Below, piece by piece: positions 1-8,398 of a stretch of DNA of 64,000 bases. The stretch comes from Microbacterium sp. LWS13-1.2 (GTDB lineage: Bacteria > Actinomycetota > Actinomycetes > Actinomycetales > Microbacteriaceae), in the NCBI RefSeq assembly GCF_040144835.1, contig NZ_CP151632.1:3348001-3412000 (forward strand), read 5' to 3'. Position numbers and translations under genes: made by a program. How positions within the stretch are numbered: the stretch's first letter is position 1; each line of letters begins with the position of its first letter. Below the pieces are notes generated by a model, which had not been told where the DNA came from, ran no database searches, and saw only the letters and a list, made by a program, of their open reading frames with translations.

Positions 1-2
1 CG

Positions 3-341
3 CTGCTGGGCGAGGCGGGCCCCCACGTGGCGCTGCTCGCGCTGTGCGGGATCACGCTGGTGCTCGGTCAGCTGATCAGCAACACCGCCACGGTGCTCAT
101 CGTGGCGCCGATCGCCATCTCGGTCGCGCACGCGCTGGACCTGTCGGTGCAGCCCTTCATGATGGCGCTCGCGGTCGCGGGTGCGGCGGCGTTCCTCACG
201 CCCATCGCGACGCCCGCGAACCTCATGGTGATGGAGCCGGCGGGCTACCGGTTCGGCGACTACTGGAAGCTGGGGCTGCCGCTCGCGCTGTTCTTCTTGG
301 CGGTCGCGGTCCTCTACGTGCCGCTCATCTGGCCGTTCTAG
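3..341 (+). CDS. C-terminal part of an SLC13/ArsB-type anion permease (cut by window edge)
   Basis: The frame is open from the first bases of the window to a TAG stop at 339-341, so only about the last 112 codons are present. The protein is strongly hydrophobic, with about three membrane spans. It carries the pattern GQLISNTATVLIVAP and then a TPIATPANLMVMEPAGY stretch, which matches the second SNT/TP signature half of divalent anion:sodium symporters and related permeases. It ends with a hydrophobic helix and WPF. The substrate cannot be told from this end alone; dicarboxylate, sulfate or arsenite-type substrates are all possible. The family call is fairly secure and the substrate is unknown. 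Confidence 0.75.
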   Translation: MLGEAGPHVALLALCGITLVLGQLISNTATVLIVAPIAISVAHALDLSVQPFMMALAVAGAAAFLTPIATPANLMVMEPAGYRFGDYWKLGLPLALFFLAVAVLYVPLIWPF

Positions 342-355
342 CCGTCCAGTTGTGC

Positions 356-406
356 GCTCGCCTGTCGCGATCCGCGGATCGGCGTCGCAGATCGCGACAG
401 GGGAGC
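356..406. repeat. Inverted repeat, 16-bp arms, after the permease gene
   Basis: Arms at 356-371 and 391-406 pair over 16 bp with one mismatch around a 19-nt loop (core CCTGTCGCGAT / ATCGCGACAGG). The repeat lies between two genes whose 3' ends face each other, so it may act as a bidirectional terminator. No T-tract follows it on either strand. Confidence 0.6.
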
Positions 407-458
407 ACGTGGTGCGCGACGCCTCGGCGGCTCGGGTCAGCCGGGACGTCGCGGATTC

Positions 459-1004
459 TTACGCGGCCGACCAGCCGCCGTCGCTGGCGAGGTTCTGGCC
501 GTTGACGTTGATGCCGTCGTCGCTCAGCAGGAAGGTGATCGACGCGGCGAGGCGGTCGGGCGTCACCGGCGGCGCCATGACAGCCATGCCCGTGCGCACG
601 CGGTCGGCGCCCAGCGCCGAGTTGAACTTCGCCTCGATGTTGGTGATCACGGCGCCCGGCGCGACGGCGTTGACGCGGATGCCGCTGGGGCCGTACATGA
701 ACGCGCTCGACTTCGTGAGGCCGACGACGGCGTGCTTCGACGCGGTGTAGGCGGCGCCCGCGGACGAGCCGCGCAGGGATGCCTCGGACGAGGTGTTCAC
801 GATCGACCCGCTGCCCTGCGCGAGCATGGCGGGGATGACGGCGCGCATCAGCTTCATGGTGCCGGTGACGTTCACGCGGAACACGCGATCCCAGACGGCG
901 TCGGTGACCTCGCCGACGGGGGTCATGTCATCCATGATCCCGGCGATGTTGGCGAGAGCGTCGATCCGGTCGCCGGCCGCCTCGATGATCTGGACAACGC
1001 CCTC
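459..1004 (-). pseudogene. Short-chain dehydrogenase/reductase lacking its N-terminal NAD-binding part
   Basis: Read from 1004 down to 459, about 181 codons match the C-terminal three quarters of a classical SDR. Visible are the ALANIAGIMDDM segment (the NAG region), the strand ending in NTSSEAS, the catalytic YTASK pair and the loop RVNAVAPGAVITN. The first 60-70 residues, including the TGxxxGIG cofactor loop, are missing. Upstream in the same frame a stop codon sits at 1005-1007, inside the TetR operator, and then the divergent regulator begins. An internal ATG at 933-935 could start a 158-residue product, but it could not bind the cofactor normally. The likely origin is a deletion that removed the start of a TetR-controlled dehydrogenase. 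Confidence 0.8.
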
Positions 1005-1005
1005 T

Positions 1006-1027
1006 TACCGGACAACTTTGTCCGGTA
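1006..1027. promoter_or_regulatory. Perfect palindromic TetR operator
   Basis: Arms TACCGGACAA (1006-1015) and TTGTCCGGTA (1018-1027) are exact reverse complements around a 2-bp centre. The site lies just ahead of the TetR gene and touches its -10 element (TAGGCT, 1029-1034), so autorepression is likely. It also abuts the broken dehydrogenase on the other side, which was presumably the original target gene. Confidence 0.8.
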
Positions 1028-1040
1028 CTAGGCTACACCC

Positions 1041-1616
1041 GTGCCCAGCACCGCATCCCCCCGTGCGCGGCCCCGCCAGAATCGCGGCCCCGCCGCCGCC
1101 GCCGACAACCGTCGCGCCCTCATCGCCGCCGCGCGCGAGGTGTACGCCGAAGGCGGCCTGGGCGCGCCGTTCAGCGCCGTCGCCAAGCGCGCGGGCGTGG
1201 GGCAGGGCAGCCTCTACCGCCACTTCCCCGACCGCACCGCCCTCGCCGTCGCAGTCTTCGAAGACAACGTGCGCGAGCTCGAGGAGTACACGTCGGCCTC
1301 CGAGCGGACGGTCGACGACCTGCTGGACCGGGTCGTCGACCAGGTGGTCGTCTCGACAGCCTTCATCGAGCTGATCACCGCCGATCTCACCGATACGCGG
1401 GTGGCTGTGCTCGGAGCCCGGTTCCGGGCCCTGGTGGAGCGTCTCGTCGCCCGCGACCGTGCCGCCGGCCGCATCGGGAGCCACATCGAGACGGACGACG
1501 TGACGCTGGCGACCGGCATGCTGGCGACCGAGCTCGCCCGCTCCGACACCGCGCAGCGACCGGACGTCGCGCGCCGTGCCCGCGCCCTCTTCGCCGCTGC
1601 ATTCGCACCGCGGTGA
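1041..1616 (+). CDS. TetR family transcriptional regulator
   Basis: The 191-residue protein has an N-terminal helix-turn-helix at about residues 25-70 (LIAAAREVYAEGG, then VAKRAGVGQGSLYRHFPDR) and a ligand-binding C-terminal region typical of TetR repressors. The start is GTG at 1041. A TAGGCT -10 element ends six bases before it and no Shine-Dalgarno is present, so the message is probably leaderless. A perfect 22-bp palindrome lies immediately upstream and fits autoregulation. The divergent dehydrogenase that such a regulator would normally control is truncated, so the regulator may have lost its local target. The ligand is unknown. Confidence 0.9.
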   Translation: MPSTASPRARPRQNRGPAAAADNRRALIAAAREVYAEGGLGAPFSAVAKRAGVGQGSLYRHFPDRTALAVAVFEDNVRELEEYTSASERTVDDLLDRVVDQVVVSTAFIELITADLTDTRVAVLGARFRALVERLVARDRAAGRIGSHIETDDVTLATGMLATELARSDTAQRPDVARRARALFAAAFAPR

Positions 1617-1636
1617 TGCAGCGCTAGGCTCCTGCC

Positions 1637-1963
1637 ATGGGACGGTTCATCTACGACACGAACGCCAATTCGGTGGACATCGACGACCGCACGCTGGCCC
1701 ATCTCCGCATCGTTGTGATGAACAAGCTGCGCCGTTCCGAGCCCTTCATGTTCGACGTCGAGATCGGCGACGGCAGCGGTCGCCGCAGCTTCTGGATCCA
1801 CCCGTCGGTGCCGATCCAGTTCCACTTCTTCGGAAGCCGTCAGCCGCGCATCAACCGCCGCTGGGTCGAGGAGCTGATGCTCGCCGCGAGCGGGCCGAAC
1901 GGGCTCACGATCCTTCCCGAGCCTGCCGAAGGAGACGAGTCGTCGCAGCCCGAGCCCTCTTGA
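1637..1963 (+). CDS. Small conserved protein of the Microbacteriaceae DUF7882-like family
   Basis: The protein has 108 residues with no membrane segment or signal. Its core (DDRTLAHLRIVVMNKLRRSE, then FWIHPSVPIQFHF and RRWVEELM) lines up with the neighbouring convergent gene at 2036-2488 (EDRALAHLKVVIATKLRRDE, IWLHPSIPLRFVF, RQWIEEL), so the two are paralogs. From memory, proteins of this type are often labelled DNA ligase-like or DUF7882 in this family of bacteria; no ligase motif is visible, and I would not transfer that function. A TAGGCT -10 element at 1625-1630 sits six bases before the ATG, suggesting a leaderless message. Confidence 0.8.
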   Translation: MGRFIYDTNANSVDIDDRTLAHLRIVVMNKLRRSEPFMFDVEIGDGSGRRSFWIHPSVPIQFHFFGSRQPRINRRWVEELMLAASGPNGLTILPEPAEGDESSQPEPS

Positions 1964-2035
1964 GGGTGCGCCGCGACCTTCGGGATGCCGATCCCCGCCG
2001 AGATCGGTGACCGGCGCGGGCGACGGAGTGGTCGC

Positions 2036-2488
2036 CTAGGACGGGACGTCCTCGCCTGTCACCTCGGTGCCGCCGACGGTGAGGCGGTCGACGTCGATGT
2101 GCTCCACGTCGACTTTGCCGAGTGACACGTCGGCTCCCGCTTCGAGCGCCGCCGCTCCTGCGCCGTCGGCGACCGGCGCCGGACCGGTGTCGAAGTGCTC
2201 TGCGACCAGCAGGATGCCGCCGGTCGAGCTGGCGGAGTTCGCAAGCTCCTCGATCCACTGGCGGCTGAGCTCGGAGGGCTCGGGGTCGTCGAAGACGAAC
2301 CGGAGCGGGATCGACGGGTGCAGCCAGATCGTGCTGCGCCCCCGCGGCTGATCCTCGGGGTGGGCCCACGAGACGGTGAAGCTCTCATCGCGTCGGAGCT
2401 TGGTCGCAATCACGACCTTGAGGTGCGCCAATGCGCGGTCCTCGATATGGATCGGCATCGCGCCGCCGCCGTAGTAGATCGTGCCCAC
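2036..2488 (-). CDS. Small conserved protein, paralog of the 1637-1963 product
   Basis: The protein has 150 residues. The first 100 share the same core as the convergent neighbour, including the LAHLKVVIATKLRR and HPSIPLRF segments. The C-terminal 50 residues are an extra acidic, alanine-rich tail (from about residue 100, ending GGTEVTGEDVPS) that the neighbour lacks. The start is GTG at 2488. A TAGTGT -10 element at 2495-2500 on the minus strand sits six bases before it, again suggesting leaderless translation. The biochemical role is unknown. The opening MGTIYYGGG is typical of this lineage-restricted family as I remember it. Confidence 0.8.
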   Translation of the reverse strand: MGTIYYGGGAMPIHIEDRALAHLKVVIATKLRRDESFTVSWAHPEDQPRGRSTIWLHPSIPLRFVFDDPEPSELSRQWIEELANSASSTGGILLVAEHFDTGPAPVADGAGAAALEAGADVSLGKVDVEHIDVDRLTVGGTEVTGEDVPS

Positions 2489-2525
2489 GCGCCAACACTA
2501 ACCCTCGCGACCGCCTGCCGATGCC

Positions 2526-3947
2526 TCAGAGCCGCGTCCACGCCTCCGTGAGCACGCTGCGGAGGATCTGCTCGATCTCGTCGAACTCCTTCGGGCCGAC
2601 CGTCAGGGGCGGCGCGAGCTGGATGACGGGGTCGCCGCGGTCGTCGGCGCGGCAGTAGAGACCGGCATCGAACAGCGCCTTGGAGAGGAACCCGCGCAGC
2701 AGCCGCTCGGACTCGTCGTCGTCGAAGGTCTCCTTCGTTGCCTTGTCCTTGACGAGCTCGATCCCGAAGAAGTAGCCGTCGCCGCGCACGTCGCCGACGA
2801 TGGGCAGATCGTTGAGCTTCTCGAGCGTCGACCGGAACACCGGCGAGTACTCGCGCACCCGCTCGTTGAGCCCCTCCTCCTCGAAGATGTCGAGGTTCTC
2901 GAGCGCGACCGCGGCCGACACCGGGTGACCGCCGAAGGTGTAGCCGTGGTAGAACGCGCGGTCACCGTGAGCGAAGGGCTCGTATATGCGGTCGCTCACG
3001 ATGGTCGCGCCGATCGGCGAGTAGCCGCTGGTCATGGCCTTGGCGCACGTGATCATGTCGGGCACGTAGCCGTAGGCGTCGCATGCGAACATGTGGCCGA
3101 TGCGGCCGAAGGCGCAGATGACCTCGTCCGAGACGAGCAGCACGTCGTACTTGTCGCAGATCTGACGCACCCGCTGGAAGTATCCGGGGGGCGGCGGGAA
3201 GCAGCCGCCGGAGTTCTGCACCGGCTCGAGGAAGACCGCCGCCACGGTGTCGGGGCCTTCGAAGAGGATCATCTCCTCGATGCGGTCCGCGGCCCACACG
3301 CCGAAGGTCTCGAGGTCGTCGGCGGGCGCGCCCATGTCGGCGGCGCGATAGAAGTTGGTGTTCGGCACCCGGAAGCCGCCGGGCGTCACCGGTTCGAACA
3401 TCGACTTCATGGCCGGGATGCCGGTGATCGCGAGGGCGCCCTGCGGGGTGCCGTGGTACGCGACCGAGCGCGAGATGACCTTGTGCTTGGTGGGCTGGCC
3501 CTGGATCTTCCAGTAGTACTTGGCGAGCTTGAACGCGGTCTCGACGGCTTCGCCGCCGCCGGTGGAGAAGAACACCTTGTTGAGGTCGCCGGGCGCGTAG
3601 TCGGCCAGGCGGTCGGCGAGCTCGATGGCGGCCGGGTGCGCGTATGACCAGATGGGGAAGAAGGCGAGCTGCTCGGCCTGCTTCGCGGCGACCTCCGCAA
3701 GGCGCCGGCGACCGTGACCGGCGGCCACGACGAACAGGCCGGCGAGACCGTCGATGTACTGCCTGCCCTGGGAGTCCCAGATGTGGTGGCCCTCACCCTT
3801 GACGATGATCGGAACGCCGGGGCCGTCCGTCATCACCGACTGGCGGGCGAAGTGCATCCACAGGTGGTCTTTCGCCATCTGCTGCAGCTCGGACTCGCTC
3901 CTCGCGGCGCGGTCGGTGCGGGCGTGGCGTTCGGTCGAGATCGACAT
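2526..3947 (-). CDS. Class III PLP-dependent aminotransferase (putrescine/omega-amino acid:pyruvate type)
   Basis: The 473-residue enzyme is full length for class III aminotransferases. Visible are the SVAYHGTPQGALA region, the SDEVICAFGRIG cofactor aspartate motif and the PLP lysine K303 in TCAKAMTSGY. It most resembles the group using putrescine, beta-alanine or other omega-amines with pyruvate; the exact amine donor is inferred. The frame is open upstream, but ATG at 3947 is preferred because GGAAGG lies seven bases before it. A 13-bp box at 4008-4020 upstream recurs twice ahead of the Pot-type importer at 48-52 kb, linking this gene to polyamine uptake. Confidence 0.85.
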   Translation of the reverse strand: MSISTERHARTDRAARSESELQQMAKDHLWMHFARQSVMTDGPGVPIIVKGEGHHIWDSQGRQYIDGLAGLFVVAAGHGRRRLAEVAAKQAEQLAFFPIWSYAHPAAIELADRLADYAPGDLNKVFFSTGGGEAVETAFKLAKYYWKIQGQPTKHKVISRSVAYHGTPQGALAITGIPAMKSMFEPVTPGGFRVPNTNFYRAADMGAPADDLETFGVWAADRIEEMILFEGPDTVAAVFLEPVQNSGGCFPPPPGYFQRVRQICDKYDVLLVSDEVICAFGRIGHMFACDAYGYVPDMITCAKAMTSGYSPIGATIVSDRIYEPFAHGDRAFYHGYTFGGHPVSAAVALENLDIFEEEGLNERVREYSPVFRSTLEKLNDLPIVGDVRGDGYFFGIELVKDKATKETFDDDESERLLRGFLSKALFDAGLYCRADDRGDPVIQLAPPLTVGPKEFDEIEQILRSVLTEAWTRL

Positions 3948-4007
3948 GTGGAGCCTTCCGTCGGACGTGCTTCCCACGCTACTCGCGTGCCCCGCGGGCG
4001 CGGATGG

Positions 4008-4020
4008 GACGTTTCGTCCG
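4008..4020 (-). promoter_or_regulatory. Shared 13-bp box upstream of the aminotransferase
   Basis: The plus strand reads GACGTTTCGTCCG. The pattern GAC-NN-TTCGTCCG also occurs at 52854-52866 and 52944-52956, upstream of the PotA gene. Here it lies 61-73 bases ahead of the aminotransferase start codon. The surrounding GGACG-TTT-CGTCC is itself a palindrome, as expected for a dimeric regulator. Confidence 0.5.
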
Positions 4021-4108
4021 GTTCGGATGCCGCAGTCGCCGGACCGTCCGGACCTCCGGGTCTCCGGCATCCATCGTCCTTCGGGCGGTTTTTGGGGCGC
4101 GGGAGTGA

Positions 4109-4159
4109 CGTTCGGGGCGCACGCCGTACGCCCCGGACGACACTCGTGCGCCCCGAACG
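4109..4159. repeat. Perfect 15-bp inverted repeat downstream of the LacI gene
   Basis: CGTTCGGGGCGCACG at 4109-4123 pairs exactly with 4145-4159 around a 21-nt loop that also contains GTACGCCCC. It starts 33 bases after the stop of the minus-strand LacI gene, so it may terminate that transcript. There is no clear T-run after the stem. Confidence 0.6.
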
Positions 4160-4191
4160 CGCGAGGAGGGTCGCGGGGCAGGGTCAGCGAC

Positions 4192-5190
4192 TCAGGTCGA
4201 GCCGCGCTCGATGAGCTGCGTCGCGAGCACGAGGGGCGACGGGGGCAGAGGAGCGCCGGAGGCGGCCTCGGTGAGCGCCGTGACGGCGGCCGCCGCCATC
4301 TCGCGGATCGGCTGGCGCACGGTGGTGAGCGGCGGGGTGAGCCAGCGGGCGCCGCGCAGGTCGTCGAAGCCGACGACGAGCACGTCGTCGGGGATGCGCC
4401 GCCCCGTCGCCGCGGCTGCGGAGTACACGCCCGCCGCCATCTCGTCGGAGCACGCGAAGACGCCGAGCCGATCGCCCGGCCGGAGCCCGCGCAGGACGGG
4501 CAGCGCGGCCTCGCGCGCCGCCGCTCCGCCCCAGTCGGCCTGCACCGCGACCAGGTCGGCGTCCGGGCGGACGAGTCGCAGCGCCTCGCGGAAGCCGGTG
4601 TTGCGTGCGCGGCCGTAACGGTACGGCGGCGACCCCAGCACCACCGCGAAGCGGGTGGCGCCGCGCTCTGCCAGGTGCATCGCCGCTGCTGCGCCGCCCT
4701 CGCGGTCGGTCGTGCGAACGCTCGTGAGCCCGCGCGACGTCTCGGCCTGCGGATCCATCAGCACGACCGGGATCTCGGCATCGTTCAGCGCCGCGAGCTG
4801 CGACGCCGTCGGCGAGATGAGTCCCAGCACCACGCCCGCCGAGCCGCGCCTGCGGATGCGCATCGGCCAGTCGTCGTCGGGGGTGTCGCGTTCCTCGGTC
4901 AGCACGAGGTCGTAGCCGGCGGCGGCCGCGGCGCTGCGGGCGCCGGCGGTCACCTCGTCGGAGTAGGCGTTGTGGAACCAGCCGAGCACCAGGTCGACCA
5001 GGCGCGCGGATCCCGGCGGCCGCCCGCCGACGGCCGGGTCACGCGTATAGCCGAGAGTGCGGGCGGTCGTCAGCACGCGACGCCGGGTTGCGGCGGCGAG
5101 ATCACCGCGGCCGGACAGCGCGCGGGATGCCGTCGCTACGCTGACCCCCGCTGCCGCCGCCACGGCTGCGAGGCTCACGCGCGCAGACAC
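4192..5190 (-). CDS. LacI family transcriptional regulator of the arabinofuranosidase operon
   Basis: The 332-residue protein has the LacI helix-turn-helix at residues 6-28 (LAAVAAAAGVSVATASRAL) with the hinge following, and a periplasmic-binding-protein-like effector domain from about residue 62 (VDLVLGWFHNAYSDEV) ending in LPPSPLVLATQLIERGST. The GTG start at 5190 keeps the expected short N-terminus. The gene diverges from the oxidoreductase-ThuA-GH51 operon starting at 5386, the usual arrangement for a local repressor. A TTGCGCAA palindrome at 5320-5327 in the shared intergenic region is a weak operator candidate. The effector is inferred to be a sugar from that operon. Confidence 0.88.
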   Translation of the reverse strand: MSARVSLAAVAAAAGVSVATASRALSGRGDLAAATRRRVLTTARTLGYTRDPAVGGRPPGSARLVDLVLGWFHNAYSDEVTAGARSAAAAAGYDLVLTEERDTPDDDWPMRIRRRGSAGVVLGLISPTASQLAALNDAEIPVVLMDPQAETSRGLTSVRTTDREGGAAAAMHLAERGATRFAVVLGSPPYRYGRARNTGFREALRLVRPDADLVAVQADWGGAAAREAALPVLRGLRPGDRLGVFACSDEMAAGVYSAAAATGRRIPDDVLVVGFDDLRGARWLTPPLTTVRQPIREMAAAAVTALTEAASGAPLPPSPLVLATQLIERGST

Positions 5191-5213
5191 CGGCCGCCTG
5201 CGCTTGACGCTTC

Positions 5214-5288
5214 CCCGTGAGACGTCATCCGACCGCCGAGACCGCGGGTGATCCCCACGGTCTCGGCGATCGGATGACGTCTCACGGG
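5214..5288. repeat. Long inverted repeat, 31-bp arms, in the divergent LacI/operon intergenic region
   Basis: Arms at 5214-5244 and 5258-5288 match over 31 bp with a single mismatch around a 13-nt loop (outer end CCCGTGAGACGTC). It starts 24 bases upstream of the LacI start codon, so it probably lies in that gene's 5' leader or promoter. A position between divergent promoters is unusual for a terminator. Confidence 0.7.
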
Positions 5289-5385
5289 CACTGCATCACT
5301 TTCGCGCACACCGGAGGTTTTGCGCAACATTGTCGCGACGCCGAGCGGGCGATGGCATCGTCTGTGGCTGGAAAGGGCACACCCG

Positions 5386-6603
5386 ATGACGACGACGACA
5401 TCGCCGCTGCGGATCGCACTGATCGGCACCGGCTTCATGGGCCGCATGCACACCCATGCCTGGCGCACCGCGCCGCGCTTCTTCGACCTGCCGCTGACTC
5501 CACAGCCGGCGCTGCTCGTCGGGCATCGCGCCGACGCGACCGCCGAGGCCGCAGCGCGCTGGGAGTGGCCGGAGCACTCGGTCGACTGGCGCGAGGCCGT
5601 CGAACGCGACGACATCGACGTGATCGACATCTGCACCCCCGGCCAGACCCACGCCGAGATCGCGCTCGCCGCGCTCGCCGCCGGAAAGCACGTGCTGTGC
5701 GAGAAGCCGCTGGCGAACTCGGTCGCCGAGGCGGAGGAGATGACGGATGCCGCATCCCGCGCCGGCGTCGTCGCCATGTGCGGCTTCAGCTACCGCCGCA
5801 CCCCCGCACTCACCCTCGCGCGGGAGCTCATCGCGGCGGGTCGCGTCGGCGAGATCCGGCACGTGCGGGCGCAGTACCTGCAGGACTGGCTGAGCGACCC
5901 CGACGCGCCCCACACCTGGCGGCTGGACCGTGATCGGGCGGGTTCGGGCGCGCTGGGCGACATCGGCGCACACAGCATCGACACCGCGCAGTGGCTCACC
6001 GGCCAGGACATCACGGCGGTCTCGGCGACCCTGCGCACCTTCGTCACGTCGCGACCGCGTCGCGGGGCGGTGGAGGGCCTGGGCGGCGTCGCCGCCGACA
6101 CCTCCGACCGGCTCCCGGTCACCGTCGACGACGCGGCGGCGTTCACCGCCCGGTTCGACGGCGGCGCCCTCGGCGTCTTCGAGGCGACGCGCCTGGCGAC
6201 CGGACGCCGCAACGCCAACCGCATCGAGATCAACGGCGACCGCGGCGCGATCGCGTTCGACTTCGAGCGGATGAACGAGCTCGAGGTGTACGACGCCGCC
6301 GACGATGTCGCGCAGGGCTTCCGGCGCGTGCAGGTCACCGAGGCGCAGCATCCGTATGCCGGCGCGTGGTGGCCCGTCGGCCACGGACTCGGGTACGAGC
6401 ACCTGTTCACGCACCAGGCCGTCGACTTCGTGCGCGCCGTCGCCGGCGAGATCCCCGTGTCGCCCACCTTCGCCGACGCGACCCAGGTGCAGCGCGTGCT
6501 CGCCGCGGTCGAGCAGAGCGCCGCGCACGACAGCATCCTGACGACGGTCGCCGCCGGCGCCGTCGACGCCCCCGAACGCCCCGTGGAAGGGAACCTCTCA
6601 TGA
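5386..6603 (+). CDS. Gfo/Idh/MocA family NAD(P)-dependent oxidoreductase
   Basis: The 405-residue protein has an N-terminal Rossmann motif (IALIGTGFMGRMH, residues 10-22), the EKPLANSVAEAEEM signature near residue 105 with the conserved lysine, and the C-terminal sheet domain of sugar and inositol dehydrogenases. Length is normal. ATG at 5386 has GAAAGGG upstream and is preferred to the in-frame TTG at 5320, which lies inside a palindrome. It is the first gene of a four-gene operon; its stop overlaps the ThuA start by four bases (ATGA). Family members oxidise or reduce sugar hydroxyls, often at C3 of glycosides. The exact substrate is unknown, but an arabinoside is plausible from the GH51 neighbour. 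Confidence 0.88.
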   Translation: MTTTTSPLRIALIGTGFMGRMHTHAWRTAPRFFDLPLTPQPALLVGHRADATAEAAARWEWPEHSVDWREAVERDDIDVIDICTPGQTHAEIALAALAAGKHVLCEKPLANSVAEAEEMTDAASRAGVVAMCGFSYRRTPALTLARELIAAGRVGEIRHVRAQYLQDWLSDPDAPHTWRLDRDRAGSGALGDIGAHSIDTAQWLTGQDITAVSATLRTFVTSRPRRGAVEGLGGVAADTSDRLPVTVDDAAAFTARFDGGALGVFEATRLATGRRNANRIEINGDRGAIAFDFERMNELEVYDAADDVAQGFRRVQVTEAQHPYAGAWWPVGHGLGYEHLFTHQAVDFVRAVAGEIPVSPTFADATQVQRVLAAVEQSAAHDSILTTVAAGAVDAPERPVEGNLS

Positions 6604-7292
6604 CCCGCACCGCTCTCGTCGTCCGTGGCGGATGGGACGGCCATCACCCGGTCGAGGCGACCGAGCTGTTCCTGCCGTTCCTCCGTGACAGCGGCTTCGA
6701 CGTCACCGTCGAAGAGGACCCTGAGGTGTATGCCGACGCCGACCGCATGGCCGGGACCGACCTCGTGCTGCAGTCCGTCACGATGTCGCAGGCGTCGAAC
6801 GAGGCGGTGCGCGGGCTCCGCGAGGCCGTCGCCGCCGGCACCGGGCTCGCCGGATGGCACGGCGGCATCGCCGACTCTTTCCGCGCGAGCTCTGACTACC
6901 TGCAGCTCGTGGGCGGCCAGTTCGCCACCCACCCCTCGAAGCACCCCGACGAGGTGCACGGCGACCAGACCGACAACTACCTGGACTACACCGTCGAGAT
7001 CACCGACCTCGGCCGCCGGCACGAGATCACCGCCGGCATCGACGACTTCCCGCTCACCACCGAGCAGTACTGGGTGCTCTACGACGACCTCATCGACGTG
7101 CTCGCCACGACCACTCACCCGGTGCAGCCGTATCACCCGTGGCACCGGCCCATCACGTCGCCGGCCGTGTGGACGCGGGACTGGGGCCAGGGGCGCGTCT
7201 TCGTGTCGACGCCCGGTCACAGCCTCGACGTGCTGCAGGACGCCAACGTCCGCACCATCATCGAGCGCGGCATCCTGTGGGCGGCGCGATGA
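6600..7292 (+). CDS. ThuA domain protein
   Basis: The 230-residue protein matches ThuA-like proteins, which have a class I amidotransferase-like fold. Visible are the N-terminal strand [32 protein letters not shown] near residue 80, [14 protein letters not shown], and a C-terminal [13 protein letters not shown]. It overlaps the preceding oxidoreductase stop by four bases and the following start by four bases, so translation is probably coupled. ThuA proteins commonly sit beside Gfo/Idh oxidoreductases in disaccharide and 3-keto-sugar pathways; their precise reaction is not well settled. Placement between two such dehydrogenases supports a shared sugar-modifying role. Confidence 0.88.
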   Translation: MTRTALVVRGGWDGHHPVEATELFLPFLRDSGFDVTVEEDPEVYADADRMAGTDLVLQSVTMSQASNEAVRGLREAVAAGTGLAGWHGGIADSFRASSDYLQLVGGQFATHPSKHPDEVHGDQTDNYLDYTVEITDLGRRHEITAGIDDFPLTTEQYWVLYDDLIDVLATTTHPVQPYHPWHRPITSPAVWTRDWGQGRVFVSTPGHSLDVLQDANVRTIIERGILWAAR

Positions 7293-8398
7293 CCCCGGGC
7301 AGCGTCGGCCCCGGCACCGCGACCGACATCGGCATCGTCGGGCTCGGCGTCATCTCGCGCCAGTACCTCGACACGCTCCTGGGCGCGGAGGGCGTGCGGA
7401 TCGCCGCGGTCGCCGACCTCGACGCCTCCCGAGCGCAGGCAGCGGCCGAGAGCATCCCGGGCTGCCGCGCGCTCGGCACCGACGAGATGCTCGCCGATCC
7501 CGGCGTCGGCACGGTCCTCAACCTCACGATCCCCGCCGCACACGCCGAGGTGGCTCTGGCCGCTATCGCGCACGGCAAGGACGTCTTCGGCGAGAAGCCG
7601 CTGGCGGCGACGCTCGCGGATGCGACGCGGGTGATGGATGCCGCAGCCGCCGCGGGCGTCCGCGTCGGGGGTGCGCCCGACACCGTGCTCGGCACCGGCG
7701 TGCAGACCGCGCGCGCGGCGATCGACGAGGGGCGGATCGGGCGGCCGGTGTCGGCATCCGCCATGTGGATCTCGGCGGGCCACGAGTCGTGGCATCCGCA
7801 TCCCGACTTCTACTACCGCGAGGGCGGCGGGCCGCTGCTCGACATGGGTCCCTACTACGTCACATCGCTCGTGCAGCTGCTCGGACCCGTCGAGGCCGTC
7901 TCGGGCGCCGCGTCGCGCTCGCGCGACGTCCGTGTGATCGGCGCCGGGCCCCGGGCGGGGGAGAGCATCGGCGTCGACGTCGACACCCACCTGACCGGCA
8001 TCCTGCATCACGCATCCGGAGCGATCTCGACCGTGACCATGAGCTTCGACGGCGTCCGCTCGACCGCGGCGCCGATCGAGGTGCACGGCGTCGACGGGTC
8101 GCTGATCGTGCCCGACCCCAACATGTTCGCCGGCGACGTGCAGTTCCACCCCCGTGGCGGCTCGTGGCAGACCCTGGAGCCGTCGGCCGGGTACGCGGAT
8201 GCCGGCCGGGGCATCGGCCTGCTCGACTTCGTCGCCGGGCCGGGCAGAGCGAGTGGCGCGATCGCGCTGCACGTCCTCGAGATCATGACGGCCCTGTCGG
8301 ACTCGGCCGCGTCCGGCGTGCGCGTCCCGCTGCGCACCACGGCGGAGCGCCCGTCCCTCGTCCCCCTGACCCCCGCATCCGAATGGAGAAGCCTGTGA
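7289..8398 (+). CDS. Second Gfo/Idh/MocA family oxidoreductase
   Basis: The 369-residue protein has a Rossmann segment [15 protein letters not shown] (residues 13-27), the [13 protein letters not shown] motif with the conserved lysine near residue 98, and [13 protein letters not shown] in the substrate domain. It is clearly a different subgroup from the first oxidoreductase of the operon. The pair could act in sequence, one oxidising and one reducing a sugar, or on two substrates. Its ATG overlaps the ThuA stop (ATGA), and its stop overlaps the GTG start of the arabinofuranosidase. The substrate is inferred from neighbours only. Confidence 0.88.
   Translation: MTPGSVGPGTATDIGIVGLGVISRQYLDTLLGAEGVRIAAVADLDASRAQAAAESIPGCRALGTDEMLADPGVGTVLNLTIPAAHAEVALAAIAHGKDVFGEKPLAATLADATRVMDAAAAAGVRVGGAPDTVLGTGVQTARAAIDEGRIGRPVSASAMWISAGHESWHPHPDFYYREGGGPLLDMGPYYVTSLVQLLGPVEAVSGAASRSRDVRVIGAGPRAGESIGVDVDTHLTGILHHASGAISTVTMSFDGVRSTAAPIEVHGVDGSLIVPDPNMFAGDVQFHPRGGSWQTLEPSAGYADAGRGIGLLDFVAGPGRASGAIALHVLEIMTALSDSAASGVRVPLRTTAERPSLVPLTPASEWRSL

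Noticed and set aside
459..935. Intact 158-residue dehydrogenase
   Set aside because: The homologous frame extends upstream to 1004 and then stops. The cofactor-binding region that all family members need is missing.
1637..2488. DNA ligase function for the small paralogs
   Set aside because: That label is used for similar proteins, but there is no nucleotidyl-transfer lysine motif and the proteins are far too short.
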